Assembly: GCA_012729155.1 (NCBI GenBank)
Contig: JAAYDS010000304.1
Location: 1 to 34,190 of the forward strand
Length of the DNA: 34,190 nt
Source of the DNA: Chloroflexota bacterium
GTDB taxonomy: Bacteria > Chloroflexota > Anaerolineae > UBA1429
Direction of reading: 5' to 3'
Below are positions 15,836 through 25,916 of the stretch, piece by piece. The notes under the pieces were generated by a model. It made no database searches. It was not told the DNA's origin and saw nothing but the letters and a program-made list of their open reading frames with translations. The position numbers were made by a program, and so were the translations under genes. Each line of letters starts with the position of its first letter. Position 1 is the stretch's first letter.

Positions 15836-17422
15836 ATGGAAACCGATCGCATCATCATCTTTGACACCACCCTGCGCGACGGCGAGCAATCTCCCGGCGC
15901 CACGCTGAATACCAGCGAAAAGATCGAGATCGCGCGTCAACTGGCTCGCCTGGGCGTCGATGTCATCGAGGCTGGCTTCCCCGCTTCATCTCCGGGAGAT
16001 CTGGACGCCGTGCGCCGGGTGGCGCGCAGCGTACAGGGACCGGTCATCTGTGGCCTGGCCCGCTGCGTGCGCAGCGATATCGACGCCGCCTGGGAAGCCG
16101 TACAAGATGCCGAGCGCAAGCGCATCCACGTGTTCATCGCCACCAGTGATATTCACATGCAGCACAAGTTGCGCATGAGCCGTGAGCAGGTGCTCAACGC
16201 CACCCGAACCATGGTGGCCCACGCGCGCTCACTCTGCGAGGATGTCGAGTTCTCACCCGAGGATGGCGGCCGCTCTGACCCCGAGTTCCTCTATCAGGTG
16301 CTCGGCGAGGCCATCGCCGCCGGCGCCACCACGCTCAACATCCCTGATACGGTAGGCTATGTGACGCCCGACGAGTTCTACGAGCTCATCAAGGGCATCA
16401 AGGAGCACACTCCAGGCATCGAGAAAGCCATCATCTCTGTGCACTGCCACAATGACCTGGGCATGGCCGTCGCCAACAGTCTGGCGGGTGTGCGCGCCGG
16501 CGCACGGCAGGTCGAATGCACCATCAACGGCCTGGGCGAGCGTGCGGGCAACGCCGCGCTAGAAGAGTTGGCTATGGCGCTGCACACACGCCAAAGCTAC
16601 TATGGCCTGACCACCGGCCTCGCTCTGCAAGAGCTCTACCCCAGCAGCCGTATGGTCTCGAACTTTACCGGCCTCACGGTGCAGGCCAACAAGGCCATCG
16701 TAGGCGCCAACGCCTTTGCCCACGAAGCGGGCATCCACCAAGACGGCATCCTCAAGAACCGCCTCACCTATGAGATCATGGACGCGCAGATGGTGGGGGT
16801 GCCCGAGAGCCGCCTGGTTCTCGGCAAGCATTCGGGCCGCCACGCCTTTGCTGACAGACTGTTAGAGTTGGGGTATCATCTGGAGCACGATCAGCTCGAC
16901 AGAACGTTCACGCGCTTCAAAGACCTCGCCGACAAGAAAAAGGTCGTCACTGACCGCGACCTCGAGGCGCTGGTCTCGGATGAGGTGTTCCAGCCGGTGG
17001 AAGTGTATCGTTTGGAGCAGATTCAGGTCTCATGTGGCGACCACGCCATCGCCACAGCCACAGTGCGTCTACGTGCACCAGACGGCTCGCTGATCACCGA
17101 TGCCGCCCACGGCACCGGCCCGGTGGATGCTGTTTACAAGGCCATCAACCGTCTGATCGGTGTGCCCAACGAGCTGACCGAGTTCTCGATCAACGCCGTG
17201 ACCGAGGGCATCGATGCAGTGGGCGAGGTGACGATTCGCATCGAAGCCGGTGGCAATGGCGATGAGACGCTGCCGCTCAACCCGCAGACGGGCAAGCGCA
17301 CCTATGTATTCTCTGGCCACGGCGCCAGCACCGATATCATCGTGGCGAGCGCACGCGCCTACATGAGCGCTCTCAACAAACTGCTGGCTACCCGCAGCAC
17401 CACCGCCCAGGCCCAAGCATGA
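15836..17422 (+). CDS. leuA: 2-isopropylmalate synthase
   Basis: A 528-residue enzyme condensing acetyl-CoA with 2-oxoisovalerate, the first committed leucine step. [16 protein letters not shown] lies at residues 9-24, [11 protein letters not shown] follows, then [30 protein letters not shown] and [13 protein letters not shown] of the catalytic domain. A linker leads to the C-terminal allosteric domain that binds leucine (about residues 395-515). ATG 15836 has AAGGAG at 15823-15828 and gives the standard [16 protein letters not shown] start; the longer open frame overlaps only intergenic DNA and is discounted. Its stop overlaps a possible ATG of leuC. Confidence 0.95.
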   Translation: METDRIIIFDTTLRDGEQSPGATLNTSEKIEIARQLARLGVDVIEAGFPASSPGDLDAVRRVARSVQGPVICGLARCVRSDIDAAWEAVQDAERKRIHVFIATSDIHMQHKLRMSREQVLNATRTMVAHARSLCEDVEFSPEDGGRSDPEFLYQVLGEAIAAGATTLNIPDTVGYVTPDEFYELIKGIKEHTPGIEKAIISVHCHNDLGMAVANSLAGVRAGARQVECTINGLGERAGNAALEELAMALHTRQSYYGLTTGLALQELYPSSRMVSNFTGLTVQANKAIVGANAFAHEAGIHQDGILKNRLTYEIMDAQMVGVPESRLVLGKHSGRHAFADRLLELGYHLEHDQLDRTFTRFKDLADKKKVVTDRDLEALVSDEVFQPVEVYRLEQIQVSCGDHAIATATVRLRAPDGSLITDAAHGTGPVDAVYKAINRLIGVPNELTEFSINAVTEGIDAVGEVTIRIEAGGNGDETLPLNPQTGKRTYVFSGHGASTDIIVASARAYMSALNKLLATRSTTAQAQA

Positions 17423-17442
17423 CAAGGAGTATGAGCAAGCCG

Positions 17443-18705
17443 ATGCAACCCATGACCATGGCCCAAAAGATCCTGGCTGCCCACGCCGATCGGCCCGCCG
17501 TGCAGGTGGGTGAGTTGATCGATGTGCGCGCCGACATGGTGCTGGCCAACGACATCACCGCGCCCCTGGCCATCATCGAGTTCGCCAAGCTCGGTGTCGA
17601 TCGCGTCTTTGACCAGGACCGCATCGCGCTGGTGCCCGACCACTTTGCCCCCAACAAAGACATCAAGTCGGCCGAGCAGTGCAAAATGATGCGCGAGTTC
17701 GCCAAAAAGTACGGTATCCACAACTACTTTGAGGTGGGGCGCATGGGCATCGAACATGCGCTGCTGCCCGAGCAGGGCCTGGTGCTGCCCGGTGACGTTG
17801 TGGTCGGCGCTGACTCGCACACCTGCACCTATGGTGCAGTGGGCGCCTTTGCCACCGGCATGGGCTCTACCGATATCGCGGTGGCCATGGCCACCGGCCG
17901 TGCCTGGATGCGCGTGCCCGCCACCACTCGCTTTGTCTACAGCGGCACGCTACAACCCTGGGTAGGCGGCAAGGATCTGATCCTGCATACCATCGGCCTG
18001 ATCGGCGTCGAAGGCGCACGCTACCAGGCCATGGAGTTTGCCGGCCCGGCCATCGATGCCCTGAGCATCGACGGCCGCCTGACCATGGCCAACATGGCCA
18101 TCGAGGCGGGCGCCAAGGCCGGCCTGTTCCATGTGGATGCCACCACCGAGGCCTATGTCAAGCCTCGCGCGCAGCGCGCCTACCAGGCCTATGCCTCAGA
18201 CCCTCACGCGACTTACGATCGTGTGATCGAGATCGACGCCAGCAAGATCGAGCCGCAGATTTCGTTCCCGCATCTGCCCAGCAACGCCAGAGGCCTGAGC
18301 CAGGTGGGCGATGTCAGCATCGACCAGGCGGTGATCGGCTCGTGCACCAACGGCCGCTGGAGCGACCTGGTGCAGACGGCCGAGGTGTTGCGGGGCCGCC
18401 AGGTGCACCCTGATGTGCGCTGCATCATCATTCCTGGCACGCAGGCGATCTATCTGCGCGCCGTGCAAGAGGGTCTGGCACAGGTGTTTGTAGAGGCCGG
18501 CGCGGTGTTCAGCACACCCACCTGTGGCCCGTGCCTGGGCGGCTACATGGGCGTGCTGGCAGCCGGCGAGCGCTGCATCTCGACCACCAACCGCAACTTT
18601 CTGGGGCGCATGGGTCACGTAGAGAGCGAGGTCTATCTGGCCGGCCCCGCCATCGCGGCGGCCAGCGCCGTGCTGGGCCGCATCGGTGGGCCTGAAGAGC
18701 TGTAG
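17443..18705 (+). CDS. leuC: 3-isopropylmalate dehydratase, large subunit
   Basis: An aconitase-superfamily subunit of about 420 residues, the shorter HacA/LeuC2 type, which with LeuD isomerises isopropylmalate and, in the citramalate route, citramalate. Cluster-binding cysteines are at 301 (GSCTNGRW), 361 and 364 ([11 protein letters not shown]). [21 protein letters not shown] is also present. Start choice is uncertain: in-frame ATGs lie at 17419 (overlapping the leuA stop), 17431 and 17443; AAGGAG at 17424-17429 is too close to 17431 and 13 bases from 17443, which gives [12 protein letters not shown], close to the usual N-terminus. Unusually, thrC separates it from leuD. Confidence 0.94.
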   Translation: MQPMTMAQKILAAHADRPAVQVGELIDVRADMVLANDITAPLAIIEFAKLGVDRVFDQDRIALVPDHFAPNKDIKSAEQCKMMREFAKKYGIHNYFEVGRMGIEHALLPEQGLVLPGDVVVGADSHTCTYGAVGAFATGMGSTDIAVAMATGRAWMRVPATTRFVYSGTLQPWVGGKDLILHTIGLIGVEGARYQAMEFAGPAIDALSIDGRLTMANMAIEAGAKAGLFHVDATTEAYVKPRAQRAYQAYASDPHATYDRVIEIDASKIEPQISFPHLPSNARGLSQVGDVSIDQAVIGSCTNGRWSDLVQTAEVLRGRQVHPDVRCIIIPGTQAIYLRAVQEGLAQVFVEAGAVFSTPTCGPCLGGYMGVLAAGERCISTTNRNFLGRMGHVESEVYLAGPAIAAASAVLGRIGGPEEL

Positions 18706-18725
18706 CAGCCGAAAGGGCGAACGCC

Positions 18726-20063
18726 ATGGGCGAGCTATCCTGCTGGTTTGAGTGCGTACGCGGTTGCCCGGGCCGCCACTCGATCTATGACGTCATCTAC
18801 CAGTGCCCCACCTGCGGTGGCCTGCTCGAGGTGGTGCATGATGTGGCCACCCTGGCAGAGACGCCAGCTGACGCGTGGAAGCGGCTGTTCGACGCGCGCA
18901 TCCACAGCAACGACTGGCCCTTTGGCAGTGGCGTTTGGGGCAAGAAGGAATGGGTGTGCCCACAGATCGATGATGAGAACGTGGTCTCGATGTTCGAGGG
19001 CCACAGTAACCTTTTCTGGGCTCAGCGCCTGGGTCAGCAGCTCGGCGTCGAAGATCTCTGGGTCAAGATGTGCGGCATCAGCCACACTGGCTCGTTCAAA
19101 GACCTGGGCATGACCGTGCTGGTGAGTGTGGTCAAACAGATGATGTCGCAGGGTTCGCCGGTCAGAGCAGTGGCCTGCGCTTCGACGGGCGACACGTCGG
19201 CGGCCCTGGCCGCCTACGGCGCCGCTGCGGGCATCCCCACTATCGTGTTCTTGCCACGCAACCGCGTCTCGACGGCGCAGCTCATCCAGCCTATCGCTAA
19301 TGGCGCCCTGGTGCTGGCGCTCGATACCGATTTCGATGGCTGCATGGCTATCGTCAAAGAGATCACCCAAGACAACAGCGTCTATCTGGCCAACTCGATG
19401 AACTCGCTGCGCATCGAGGGGCAAAAGACCGTCGGCATCGAGATCGTGCAGCAGTTCGACTGGCAGGTGCCCGACTGGATCATCATCCCGGTGGGCAACC
19501 TGGGTAACGTCAGCGCCCTTGGCAAGGGCCTCATGTTGATGCGCGAGCTCGGCCTCATCGATCGCCTGCCACGGCTGGTGGCCGCACAGGCGGCGCGAGC
19601 CAACCCCTTTTACCTCAGCGCGCAAGGTGGCTTCCAAGAGTTGGTGCCGGTGGTGGCTCAAAAGACGCTGGCCAGCGCCATACAGATCGGCAACCCGGTG
19701 AGCTATGAGCGCGCCGTCAAGGTGATGCAGGCATTCAACGGCATTGTTGAGCAGGCCACCGAAGATGAGATCGCCAACGCCGCCGCGCGCGCCGATCTCA
19801 CCGGCATGTATGCCTGTCCACACACCGGCGTAGCCCTCTCTGCCCTGTTCAAGCTGGTCGAACGCGGCGAGATCGCCCGCCACCACCGGGTGATCGTCAT
19901 CTCGACGGCCCACGGTCTCAAGTTCACCCAGTTCAAGGTCGACTATCACAAGAACCAGATCGACGAGGTGGAGGCGCGCCATCCCAATCCCCCCGTCGAG
20001 CTACCGCCCGACATCAACCTGGTGCGCGGAATCATCGCGCGTCATCTCGACTCTGTTGCATAA
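18726..20063 (+). CDS. thrC: Threonine synthase
   Basis: A 445-residue PLP enzyme converting O-phosphohomoserine to threonine. The N-terminus has a zinc-ribbon-like set of cysteines (C10, C14, C27, C30 in YQCPTCGG); the PLP lysine is K125 in [25 protein letters not shown] and [15 protein letters not shown] bind the cofactor phosphate and substrate. The gene lies between leuC and leuD with 20 and 11 base gaps and is clearly part of the operon. Threonine synthase is the best call; related fold-type II enzymes such as cysteate synthase cannot be fully excluded from sequence alone. Confidence 0.88.
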   Translation: MGELSCWFECVRGCPGRHSIYDVIYQCPTCGGLLEVVHDVATLAETPADAWKRLFDARIHSNDWPFGSGVWGKKEWVCPQIDDENVVSMFEGHSNLFWAQRLGQQLGVEDLWVKMCGISHTGSFKDLGMTVLVSVVKQMMSQGSPVRAVACASTGDTSAALAAYGAAAGIPTIVFLPRNRVSTAQLIQPIANGALVLALDTDFDGCMAIVKEITQDNSVYLANSMNSLRIEGQKTVGIEIVQQFDWQVPDWIIIPVGNLGNVSALGKGLMLMRELGLIDRLPRLVAAQAARANPFYLSAQGGFQELVPVVAQKTLASAIQIGNPVSYERAVKVMQAFNGIVEQATEDEIANAAARADLTGMYACPHTGVALSALFKLVERGEIARHHRVIVISTAHGLKFTQFKVDYHKNQIDEVEARHPNPPVELPPDINLVRGIIARHLDSVA

Positions 20064-20074
20064 AGGAGCTTGCC

Positions 20075-20584
20075 GTGGCAATCAGCGGACGCGTCTGGAA
20101 GTATGGTGACAACATCGACACCGATGCCATCGTGCCTGCCAGGCACCTGAATATCTCTGATCCCGACCAGTTGGCCGCCCACTGTATGGAAGACTGGGAT
20201 GCGTCATTCGTCAGTGGCGTCAGGCCCGGCGATATCATTGTGGCGGGCAGCAACTTTGGGTGCGGCTCTTCGCGCGAGCACGCACCGGTGGCCATCAAAG
20301 CCAGTGGCATCTCGTGCGTCATCGCCGCCACCTTTGCGCGCATCTTTTTCCGCAATGCCATCAACATCGGCCTGCCCATCCTCGAGTGCCCCGAGGCCGC
20401 CGCGGCCATCGAAGCTGGCGAGACGGTAGAAGTCGACCTGGCCGCTGGCACCATCCGGCGCGTGGCTACGGGCGATGTCTACCAGTCCACCGCCTACCCA
20501 CCCTTCATGCTCGATCTGATCAACGCCGGCGGGCTCGTCGAGTACACCCGTCGACGCCTCCACGCTGGACAAAGCGATGAATAG
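20075..20584 (+). CDS. leuD: 3-isopropylmalate dehydratase, small subunit
   Basis: A 169-residue partner of LeuC with the short LeuD2 form: [15 protein letters not shown] near residues 12-26 and the substrate-specificity loop segment [14 protein letters not shown], then [21 protein letters not shown] 20075 is supported by AAAGGAG at 20062-20068. The stop at 20584 overlaps the pheA start by eight bases, which implies coupled translation. With LeuC it serves both leucine and citramalate-derived isoleucine synthesis, as is usual for organisms with CimA. Confidence 0.95.
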   Translation: MAISGRVWKYGDNIDTDAIVPARHLNISDPDQLAAHCMEDWDASFVSGVRPGDIIVAGSNFGCGSSREHAPVAIKASGISCVIAATFARIFFRNAINIGLPILECPEAAAAIEAGETVEVDLAAGTIRRVATGDVYQSTAYPPFMLDLINAGGLVEYTRRRLHAGQSDE

Positions 20585-21419
20585 CGGGTTGCGCATCGCC
20601 TTTCAGGGTGAGGCAGGCGCCTACAGCGAAGAGGCGGCCCTGGCACTCTATCCTGGTGCGCAGCCCTGCCCCTGCGAGTCGTTTGATGCGGTCTTTGCAG
20701 GCGTTGAGTCAGGCCTGTACGACCAGGGCGTGGTGCCCGTCGAGAACTCGCTGGCCGGCAGCATACACCGCAACTATGACCTGCTGCTGCAGCACAAGCT
20801 CTACATCATCGCCGAGCACACTCTGCGCATCAGCCATTGTTTGATCGCTCACCCAGGCGTTTCGCTGAGCGAGATCACCCAGGTGTATTCGCATCCACAG
20901 GGGCTGGCGCAGTGCGAGCAGTCTCTCGCCAGGCTGGGCGAGGTGCAGCGCATCGCCGCCCATGACACGGCCGGCAGCGTGCGGCTGGTTCGTGATGAGG
21001 GCTGGCGACATGCAGCGGCCATCGCTAGCAAGCACGCCGCCCAAATCTATGGCATGCAGGTGCTCATCGAGCAGTTCGAAGACGACAAGAGCAACTATAC
21101 CCGCTTTATCGCCATCGCACGTGAGCCGGTGCAGCCTACTGGCGAGGCCAAGACGGCCATCGCCTTTGCGGGCATCAACCAACCAGGGCTGCTCTTTCGC
21201 TGTTTGAGCGCCTTTGCCTTGCGCGACATCGACTTGTGCAAGATCGAATCGCGCCCCATGCGCGGCGTGCCCTGGGAATACATCTTTTTCGTCGAATTCG
21301 CGGGCAGTATCAGTGAAGAGCGCTGTCGCCGTGCCCTCGGCCATCTAGAAGAGATGGCCACCTTTGTGCGCGTGCTCGGGTCTTTTCCGCGCGCCAGGCC
21401 CACCGAGAACGGACAGTAG
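20577..21419 (+). CDS. pheA: Prephenate dehydratase
   Basis: A 280-residue single-function enzyme converting prephenate to phenylpyruvate for phenylalanine. The catalytic part shows [14 protein letters not shown] at the N-terminus, [19 protein letters not shown] and the active-site TRF at 175-177. The C-terminal ACT domain (about 190-270) carries [18 protein letters not shown], the phenylalanine-binding region. There is no chorismate mutase domain. ATG 20577 lies inside the 3' end of leuD. Its place in a branched-chain operon is unusual; the downstream aminotransferase IlvE could use its product. Confidence 0.95.
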   Translation: MNSGLRIAFQGEAGAYSEEAALALYPGAQPCPCESFDAVFAGVESGLYDQGVVPVENSLAGSIHRNYDLLLQHKLYIIAEHTLRISHCLIAHPGVSLSEITQVYSHPQGLAQCEQSLARLGEVQRIAAHDTAGSVRLVRDEGWRHAAAIASKHAAQIYGMQVLIEQFEDDKSNYTRFIAIAREPVQPTGEAKTAIAFAGINQPGLLFRCLSAFALRDIDLCKIESRPMRGVPWEYIFFVEFAGSISEERCRRALGHLEEMATFVRVLGSFPRARPTENGQ

Positions 21420-21432
21420 AGGAACCGATACA

Positions 21433-22500
21433 ATGGATTACCAGATCGCCCTGCTCGGCGGAGACGGCATCGGCCCAGAGGTGATAGCCCAGGCCGCCCG
21501 AGTGCTCGAGCGCGTGGGAACCGCCTTTGGCCATTCTTTTGTGTTCAAGCCGGCATTGATCGGTGGCTGTGCTATCGATGCCACCGGCAGCGCCCTGCCC
21601 GATGAGACGTTAGCCGCCTGCCGCTCGGCCGATGCCGTGCTGCTGGGCGCGGTAGGTGGCCCCAAGTGGGACAACCCCACCGCCACAGTGCGCCCCGAGC
21701 AGGGGTTGCTGGGCATTCGCAAAGGGCTCGGGCTCTATGCCAACCTGCGCCCCGTCAAGATGAACGAGATGCTGATTGGAGCCTCGACCATCAAGCCCGA
21801 GGTACTGCGCGGCACTGATTTGGTGGTGGTGCGCGAGCTCACAGGCGGCATCTATTTCGGCGAGCGTGGCCGCCGCGACGACGGCAACACCGCCTACGAC
21901 ACCATGATCTACAGCCGTGCCGAGATCGAGCGGGTGTTGCACACCGCGTTCAGGCTGGCGCGGCAACGCCGCGGCAAGGTCACCTCGGTCGACAAGGCCA
22001 ACGTGCTCGAGAGCTCGCGCCTGTGGCGTGAAACGGCCACGATTGTGGCCAAGGCCTACCCCGATGTCGCCTTTGAACACCTGCTGGTAGATGCCTGCGC
22101 CATGCACCTGATTCGCCGGCCAGCCACGTTCGACGTGATCGTGACTGAGAACATGTTCGGAGATATCCTCACCGATGAGGCCTCGATGCTCGCCGGCTCG
22201 ATGGGCATGCTCCCCTCGGCCTCTCTCGCAGAGGGCACCCTGGGCCTCTACGAGCCAATCCACGGTTCGGCGCCAGACATCGCCGGGCAAGGCATCGCCA
22301 ACCCGGTAGGCGCCATCCTCAGCGCGGCACTGCTGCTGCGCCTCTCTTTGGGGCTCGAGCAAGAGGCCCTGGCCGTTGAGCGGGCTGTCGACCAGGTACT
22401 GGCCGAAGGCTACCGCACCCGCGACATTGCCGAAAACGCCTCGGAAGTGATCACGACCACAGTGATGGGCGACCTGATCTGCGAGCGCGTGACAGCCTAA
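21433..22500 (+). CDS. leuB: 3-isopropylmalate dehydrogenase
   Basis: A 355-residue NAD-dependent beta-decarboxylating dehydrogenase, third step of leucine synthesis; with CimA present it, or this enzyme on methylmalate, also yields 2-oxobutyrate. GGDGIGPEV lies near the N-terminus, [14 protein letters not shown] near 130, [14 protein letters not shown] and the metal site [20 protein letters not shown] follow, then [19 protein letters not shown] for NAD. ATG 21433 gives the standard N-terminus with AGAGGA a few bases before it; the longer open frame overlaps pheA. Confidence 0.96.
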   Translation: MDYQIALLGGDGIGPEVIAQAARVLERVGTAFGHSFVFKPALIGGCAIDATGSALPDETLAACRSADAVLLGAVGGPKWDNPTATVRPEQGLLGIRKGLGLYANLRPVKMNEMLIGASTIKPEVLRGTDLVVVRELTGGIYFGERGRRDDGNTAYDTMIYSRAEIERVLHTAFRLARQRRGKVTSVDKANVLESSRLWRETATIVAKAYPDVAFEHLLVDACAMHLIRRPATFDVIVTENMFGDILTDEASMLAGSMGMLPSASLAEGTLGLYEPIHGSAPDIAGQGIANPVGAILSAALLLRLSLGLEQEALAVERAVDQVLAEGYRTRDIAENASEVITTTVMGDLICERVTA

Positions 22501-22520
22501 ATCAGGAAGGAGTCTCTGTC

Positions 22521-23444
22521 ATGCCGATGCCACAGTCCGAGTTCATCTGGTTCGATGGCGAGTTCGTGCCCTGGGGTGACGCCAAGGTGCACGTACTGGC
22601 GCACGCGATGCACTATGGTTCCAGCGTTTTCGAGGGCATACGCTGCTATGAGACGCCCAGGGGCCCGGCAGTCTTTCGCCTGGGCAAACACGTGCGACGC
22701 CTGTTCGACGGCTGCAGGGTCTACCGCATGGAGATTCCCTACAGCCAGGAGACCATCGCCCAGGCCATCAAAGACACGGTCTCGAAGAATGGGCTGCGCT
22801 CATGCTACATCCGCCCGCTGGTGTGGCGTGGCTATGGCCAGCTCGGCGTCGAGCCGCGCACCTGCCCTGTGCAGGTGATGGTGGCCGCGTGGGACTGGGG
22901 CACCTACCTGGGCGACGATGCGTTGGAGCAAGGCGTGGATATCGGTGTCTCTTCATGGCGACGGGCGGCCCCTGACACCTTCCCCTCGATGGTCAAGGGT
23001 GGCGGGCACTATATGAACTCGCAGCTCATCCGCATGGAGGCGGCCGACAACGGCTATTCTGAGGCGATTGCCCTCGACGTGTATGGCTATGTGAGCGAGG
23101 GCAGCGGCGAGAACATCTTTCTGGTGCGCGACAATGTGCTCTCAACACCGCAGGTGGGCACGTCGCTGCTCGGTGGCATCACTCGCGACAGTGTGATCAC
23201 CATCGCCCGCGACCTGGGCTATACCGTGCAAGAGCGACCCATCGCGCGCGAAGAGCTATACATGGCTGAGGAGCTGTTCTTTGCGGGCACGGCCGTCGAG
23301 ATCTCGCCCGTGCGCTCGGTCGACCACATGGTGGTGGGCCAGGGTAAACGCGGCCCAGTGACGGCAGCGCTCCAAAAGGCGTTCTTTGAGCGCGTACGTG
23401 GCGAGGCGCCCGATCCTTACGGCTGGCTAGACTACGTCAGATAG
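22521..23444 (+). CDS. ilvE: Branched-chain amino acid aminotransferase
   Basis: A 307-residue class IV PLP aminotransferase performing the last step of Val, Leu and Ile synthesis. [18 protein letters not shown] lies near residues 38-55, the PLP lysine is K159 ([14 protein letters not shown]), and [10 protein letters not shown] and [11 protein letters not shown] complete the fold signature. AAGGAG before ATG 22521 is strong. It is the last gene of the operon and is followed by a terminator. D-amino acid aminotransferase and ADC lyase share the fold but lack this context. Confidence 0.95.
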   Translation: MPMPQSEFIWFDGEFVPWGDAKVHVLAHAMHYGSSVFEGIRCYETPRGPAVFRLGKHVRRLFDGCRVYRMEIPYSQETIAQAIKDTVSKNGLRSCYIRPLVWRGYGQLGVEPRTCPVQVMVAAWDWGTYLGDDALEQGVDIGVSSWRRAAPDTFPSMVKGGGHYMNSQLIRMEAADNGYSEAIALDVYGYVSEGSGENIFLVRDNVLSTPQVGTSLLGGITRDSVITIARDLGYTVQERPIAREELYMAEELFFAGTAVEISPVRSVDHMVVGQGKRGPVTAALQKAFFERVRGEAPDPYGWLDYVR

Positions 23445-23456
23445 CAGAAAAGCAGC

Positions 23457-23492
23457 CCGAGAGGGCCAGCCCATCTGGGCTGGCCCTCTCGG
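23457..23492. terminator. Terminator ending the branched-chain operon (two-way)
   Basis: CCGAGAGGGCCAGCCC (23457-23472) pairs perfectly with its reverse complement at 23477-23492 around a 4-base loop. The T tract on the plus side is poor (CTTGTC). It lies between convergent genes ilvE and the sugar kinase, so it probably serves both. Confidence 0.8.
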
Positions 23493-23496
23493 CTTG

Positions 23497-24486
23497 TCAG
23501 CCTTCCTCTTCTAACGCCGCCAGAGCACACATCACCTGCTCAGCCACAGCGGCTGGTTCGGGCGGAGATGCAAGATGTAGCAGGTCTGCAGCCAGTAGCA
23601 CCGCGCCTACCACTGGGCGCGCCTCCCAATGCACCAAGCTCACGCTGGACGCATGGGCCTGTACGGCGCAGAGCAGCGCCTCGTTGAGCACCGGGCTGCG
23701 GCTCGAAAAGACGCCGCCGGCCGTCACCAGGTCGAACGGCTCACCGAGCATACCCAGCCTCTTGGCTACGGCCACCACGTTGGCGCCAATGGTGCGTCCA
23801 GCTCTGGCAATCACGTCTCGAGCCACAGCATCGCCCTGGTGGGCAACCTCAAAGACCAACGGCGCCAGATGCCCTCCGAGCTTGAGGCGCCAACGCATGA
23901 CCCCTTCCATCAAGGCGTCGACTGTGCCACAGTCGAGAGCCTCAACCAGGGCCTGCGCCAGCGCCGTCTCGGGACCAAGGCACTTGTATCGCGCGGCCAC
24001 TCGATAGAACGCCTCACGTACAATCTCGCCGGCGCCACCCCAGTCGGTAAAGGGATACCCCGCCCCAAAGCTGCGTGCCGTCTGGCCGCTGCGGTTGCAG
24101 CCAGCCACACCCGTGCCCGAGCCAGCGATAGCGGCGATTCCGACACCATCGCGTGTACCGGCTCGCAGCGGCAAAAAGGCGTCGTTCACCAGGTTCACCG
24201 GGCCGCTGAGCCCTAGCGAGGCGATCAGTGGCATGAGCCGCCCCTCATCACTGGGCCAGTCAAAACCCGCCAGGCCATAGGCGCTGGCCACTACATGCCC
24301 GGGGCTCAGCCCGGCCTGCGCAAGCGCCTCTCTCACCGCCTGATGGAGCGCCTCGCGAGCGCCTTCGAGGCCCACCACCTCCCAATTGCTACAGCCAGAG
24401 CGGCCTACGCCAACGACGGCGCCCTTTTCGTCGGCAAGCACGGCGTGCGTCTTGCTGGCGCCGCCATCCATGCCAAGAACGATCAT
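23497..24486 (-). CDS. BadF/BadG/BcrA/BcrD-type ATPase, probable N-acetylglucosamine-like sugar kinase
   Basis: A 329-residue ASKHA-fold protein. GMDGGASKTHAVLAD at residues 5-19 is the first phosphate loop; GLAGFDWPSDE, NDAFLPLRAG and IAGSGTGVAGCN follow, with FGAGYPFTDWGGAG typical of the GlcNAc-kinase-like branch of BadF proteins. There are no cysteines for a cluster, so an activase role is unlikely. Its start overlaps the stop of the GH4 gene by four bases (ATGA), so the two are translationally coupled. The kinase may make the 6-phospho-sugar that the GH4 enzyme cleaves, or phosphorylate the released sugar. Sugar specificity is unknown. Confidence 0.85.
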   Translation of the reverse strand: MIVLGMDGGASKTHAVLADEKGAVVGVGRSGCSNWEVVGLEGAREALHQAVREALAQAGLSPGHVVASAYGLAGFDWPSDEGRLMPLIASLGLSGPVNLVNDAFLPLRAGTRDGVGIAAIAGSGTGVAGCNRSGQTARSFGAGYPFTDWGGAGEIVREAFYRVAARYKCLGPETALAQALVEALDCGTVDALMEGVMRWRLKLGGHLAPLVFEVAHQGDAVARDVIARAGRTIGANVVAVAKRLGMLGEPFDLVTAGGVFSSRSPVLNEALLCAVQAHASSVSLVHWEARPVVGAVLLAADLLHLASPPEPAAVAEQVMCALAALEEEG

Positions 24487-25772
24487 TGTGCCCCCTCGCC
24501 AAAGAACAAGGGCAGATGCACCTGGTTGGTCCTGAGCATGTCGTTGAGCACCTCGAGCACAAAGGCGGCATCGGGGCCCAGCGGGTGTGCCAGCAGAGCC
24601 TGCAGTGCCAGGCTGCGGTCGCCGGTGAGGGCGGCTTCGGCCGTCAGCAGCTCGTACGACTTGACGGCACGCATCAGACCATCGGCAAAGGTGGGCAGAG
24701 GCACAGCCGGCAGCGGCTCTGGGCCACGGGCGCCAACTCGACAGGGCAGCTCGAGCACCCAGTCGGCGGGCACACCAGGCACAGCCTCGCCATGGCGCGT
24801 ATTGATGATGTGCACCTGGTTGAGGTCGGTGGCGATAGCCTCGATGAGCTGCACCGCAACGGTAGAGTAATAGGCACCGCCGCGCTCCATCAGCTCATCG
24901 GGCAACGCTGTAAGCTCGGGCTCGCTGTAGCGCTTGAGAAGATCTCCCTCGATGGCCATCACCCGCTCGGCACGCGAGGGGCCACCCTTGCGTTGGTCGG
25001 TCAGCACCCGGTCGGTGTTATAATAGTACTGTAGGTAGCTGGTGCAGATCACGCCCAGCTCGCGCAACACCGCCGCCGGCACCACCGCATGGTCTGACTC
25101 GGCCTCATGCTCGATGGTATGCGCCAACACCTCGAGCCATACATCGCGCCCTTGTGCACGTGCTCCTCGGATCCACCCAAGATGATTGAGCCCGAGATAG
25201 TCCAGTTCGATGCTAAAGGGATCGTCGACGTCATACATGCGCGCCACGCGCATCTGGTAGCCGATGGGCCCATTACAGAGGCCGATGGACGGCGTCTCGG
25301 GCACATAGCGCTGCAGCGCCTCGGTGACCAACCCCGAGGGGTTGGCAAAGTTGATCAGCCAGGCTCCTGGGCAGCGCTGCTGCATCTCACGGGCAATACC
25401 CACGATCACCGGCACCGTGCGCAACGCGTTAGCCATGCCGCCAATACCGGTGGTTTCTTGACCCACCAGGTTCCAGCGACGCCCGAGATGCTCGTCTTCG
25501 CGGCGGGCCGCCATGCCACCGACGCGCAGTTGCGTTGTGACAAAGTCAGCGCCGTCGAGCGCTCGAGCGCGGTCGGTGGTGAGGTGCAAGGCAAAGGGGC
25601 TACCCGCAGCCTTGACCATGCGACGCGCAAACGCCCCCACCGTCTCGAGCCTCTCTGGGGCGATATCCACCAGCCATAGCTCTCGCAGGCCAAGCCGCTC
25701 ATGTCGTGCGATGAATCCCTGCACGAGCTCTGGGGTATAGGTCGATCCTCCGCCGATGGTTGCGATCTTCAC
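24483..25772 (-). CDS. Glycoside hydrolase family 4, 6-phospho-beta-glucosidase-like
   Basis: A 429-residue NAD- and Mn-dependent glycosidase of family GH4, which acts by redox elimination. The NAD loop GGGSTYTPELVQGF is at residues 7-20; LINFANPSGLVTEAL and the metal-binding Cys of GLCNGPIGYQ and His of LGLNHLGW are present, as in 6-phospho-beta-glucosidases. The start is GTG at 25772 (minus), with GGAGGG just upstream. A promoter lies at 25802-25830. GH4 members usually act on sugars phosphorylated by a PTS; none is visible here, and the coupled kinase may replace it. Activity on unphosphorylated substrates is also possible. Confidence 0.9.
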   Translation of the reverse strand: MKIATIGGGSTYTPELVQGFIARHERLGLRELWLVDIAPERLETVGAFARRMVKAAGSPFALHLTTDRARALDGADFVTTQLRVGGMAARREDEHLGRRWNLVGQETTGIGGMANALRTVPVIVGIAREMQQRCPGAWLINFANPSGLVTEALQRYVPETPSIGLCNGPIGYQMRVARMYDVDDPFSIELDYLGLNHLGWIRGARAQGRDVWLEVLAHTIEHEAESDHAVVPAAVLRELGVICTSYLQYYYNTDRVLTDQRKGGPSRAERVMAIEGDLLKRYSEPELTALPDELMERGGAYYSTVAVQLIEAIATDLNQVHIINTRHGEAVPGVPADWVLELPCRVGARGPEPLPAVPLPTFADGLMRAVKSYELLTAEAALTGDRSLALQALLAHPLGPDAAFVLEVLNDMLRTNQVHLPLFFGEGAQ

Positions 25773-25801
25773 GTCTCGCCCTCCTGGCCTCTAGTGCCCC
25801 T

Positions 25802-25830
25802 ATTCTATGGCGGAATGAGAGTCTGCTCAA
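25802..25830 (-). promoter_or_regulatory. Promoter of the GH4-kinase operon
   Basis: On the minus strand TTGAGC (25830-25825) and TAGAAT (25807-25802) are 17 bases apart. Transcription would start near 25795, about 22 bases before the GTG start. Confidence 0.7.
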
Positions 25831-25851
25831 GAAAAAGGCGCGCCTGGCGGC

Positions 25852-25869
25852 GGGGGCTTTTGTGCCCCC
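25852..25869. other. Short G/C hairpin in the divergent GH4/nadC intergenic region
   Basis: GGGGGC (25852-25857) and GCCCCC (25864-25869) form a 6-bp inverted repeat with a 6-base loop, overlapping the presumed nadC -35 box. It could be an operator or chance; no known operator sequence is recognised. Confidence 0.3.
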
Positions 25870-25887
25870 TTGCGTCGGGTGTAGAAT
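25860..25887 (+). promoter_or_regulatory. Probable promoter of the nadCAB operon
   Basis: TAGAAT (25882-25887), the same -10 box seen at other genes here, follows TTGTGC (25860-25865) after 16 bases. The -35 match is weak, which may mean activator dependence or moderate strength. Confidence 0.5.
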
Positions 25888-25916
25888 GGCTATCAGCAGT
25901 ATCTGGAGGAGCAGCC

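Noticed and set aside
18735-19982. Minus-strand frame (415 codons) opposite thrC
   Set aside because: A mirror of thrC; no motif, and it would run against a tight operon.
25852-25869. NAD-responsive operator (NiaR/NrtR type) before nadC
   Set aside because: The inverted repeat is short, G/C-only and does not match a motif I can name; listed only as a low-confidence structure.
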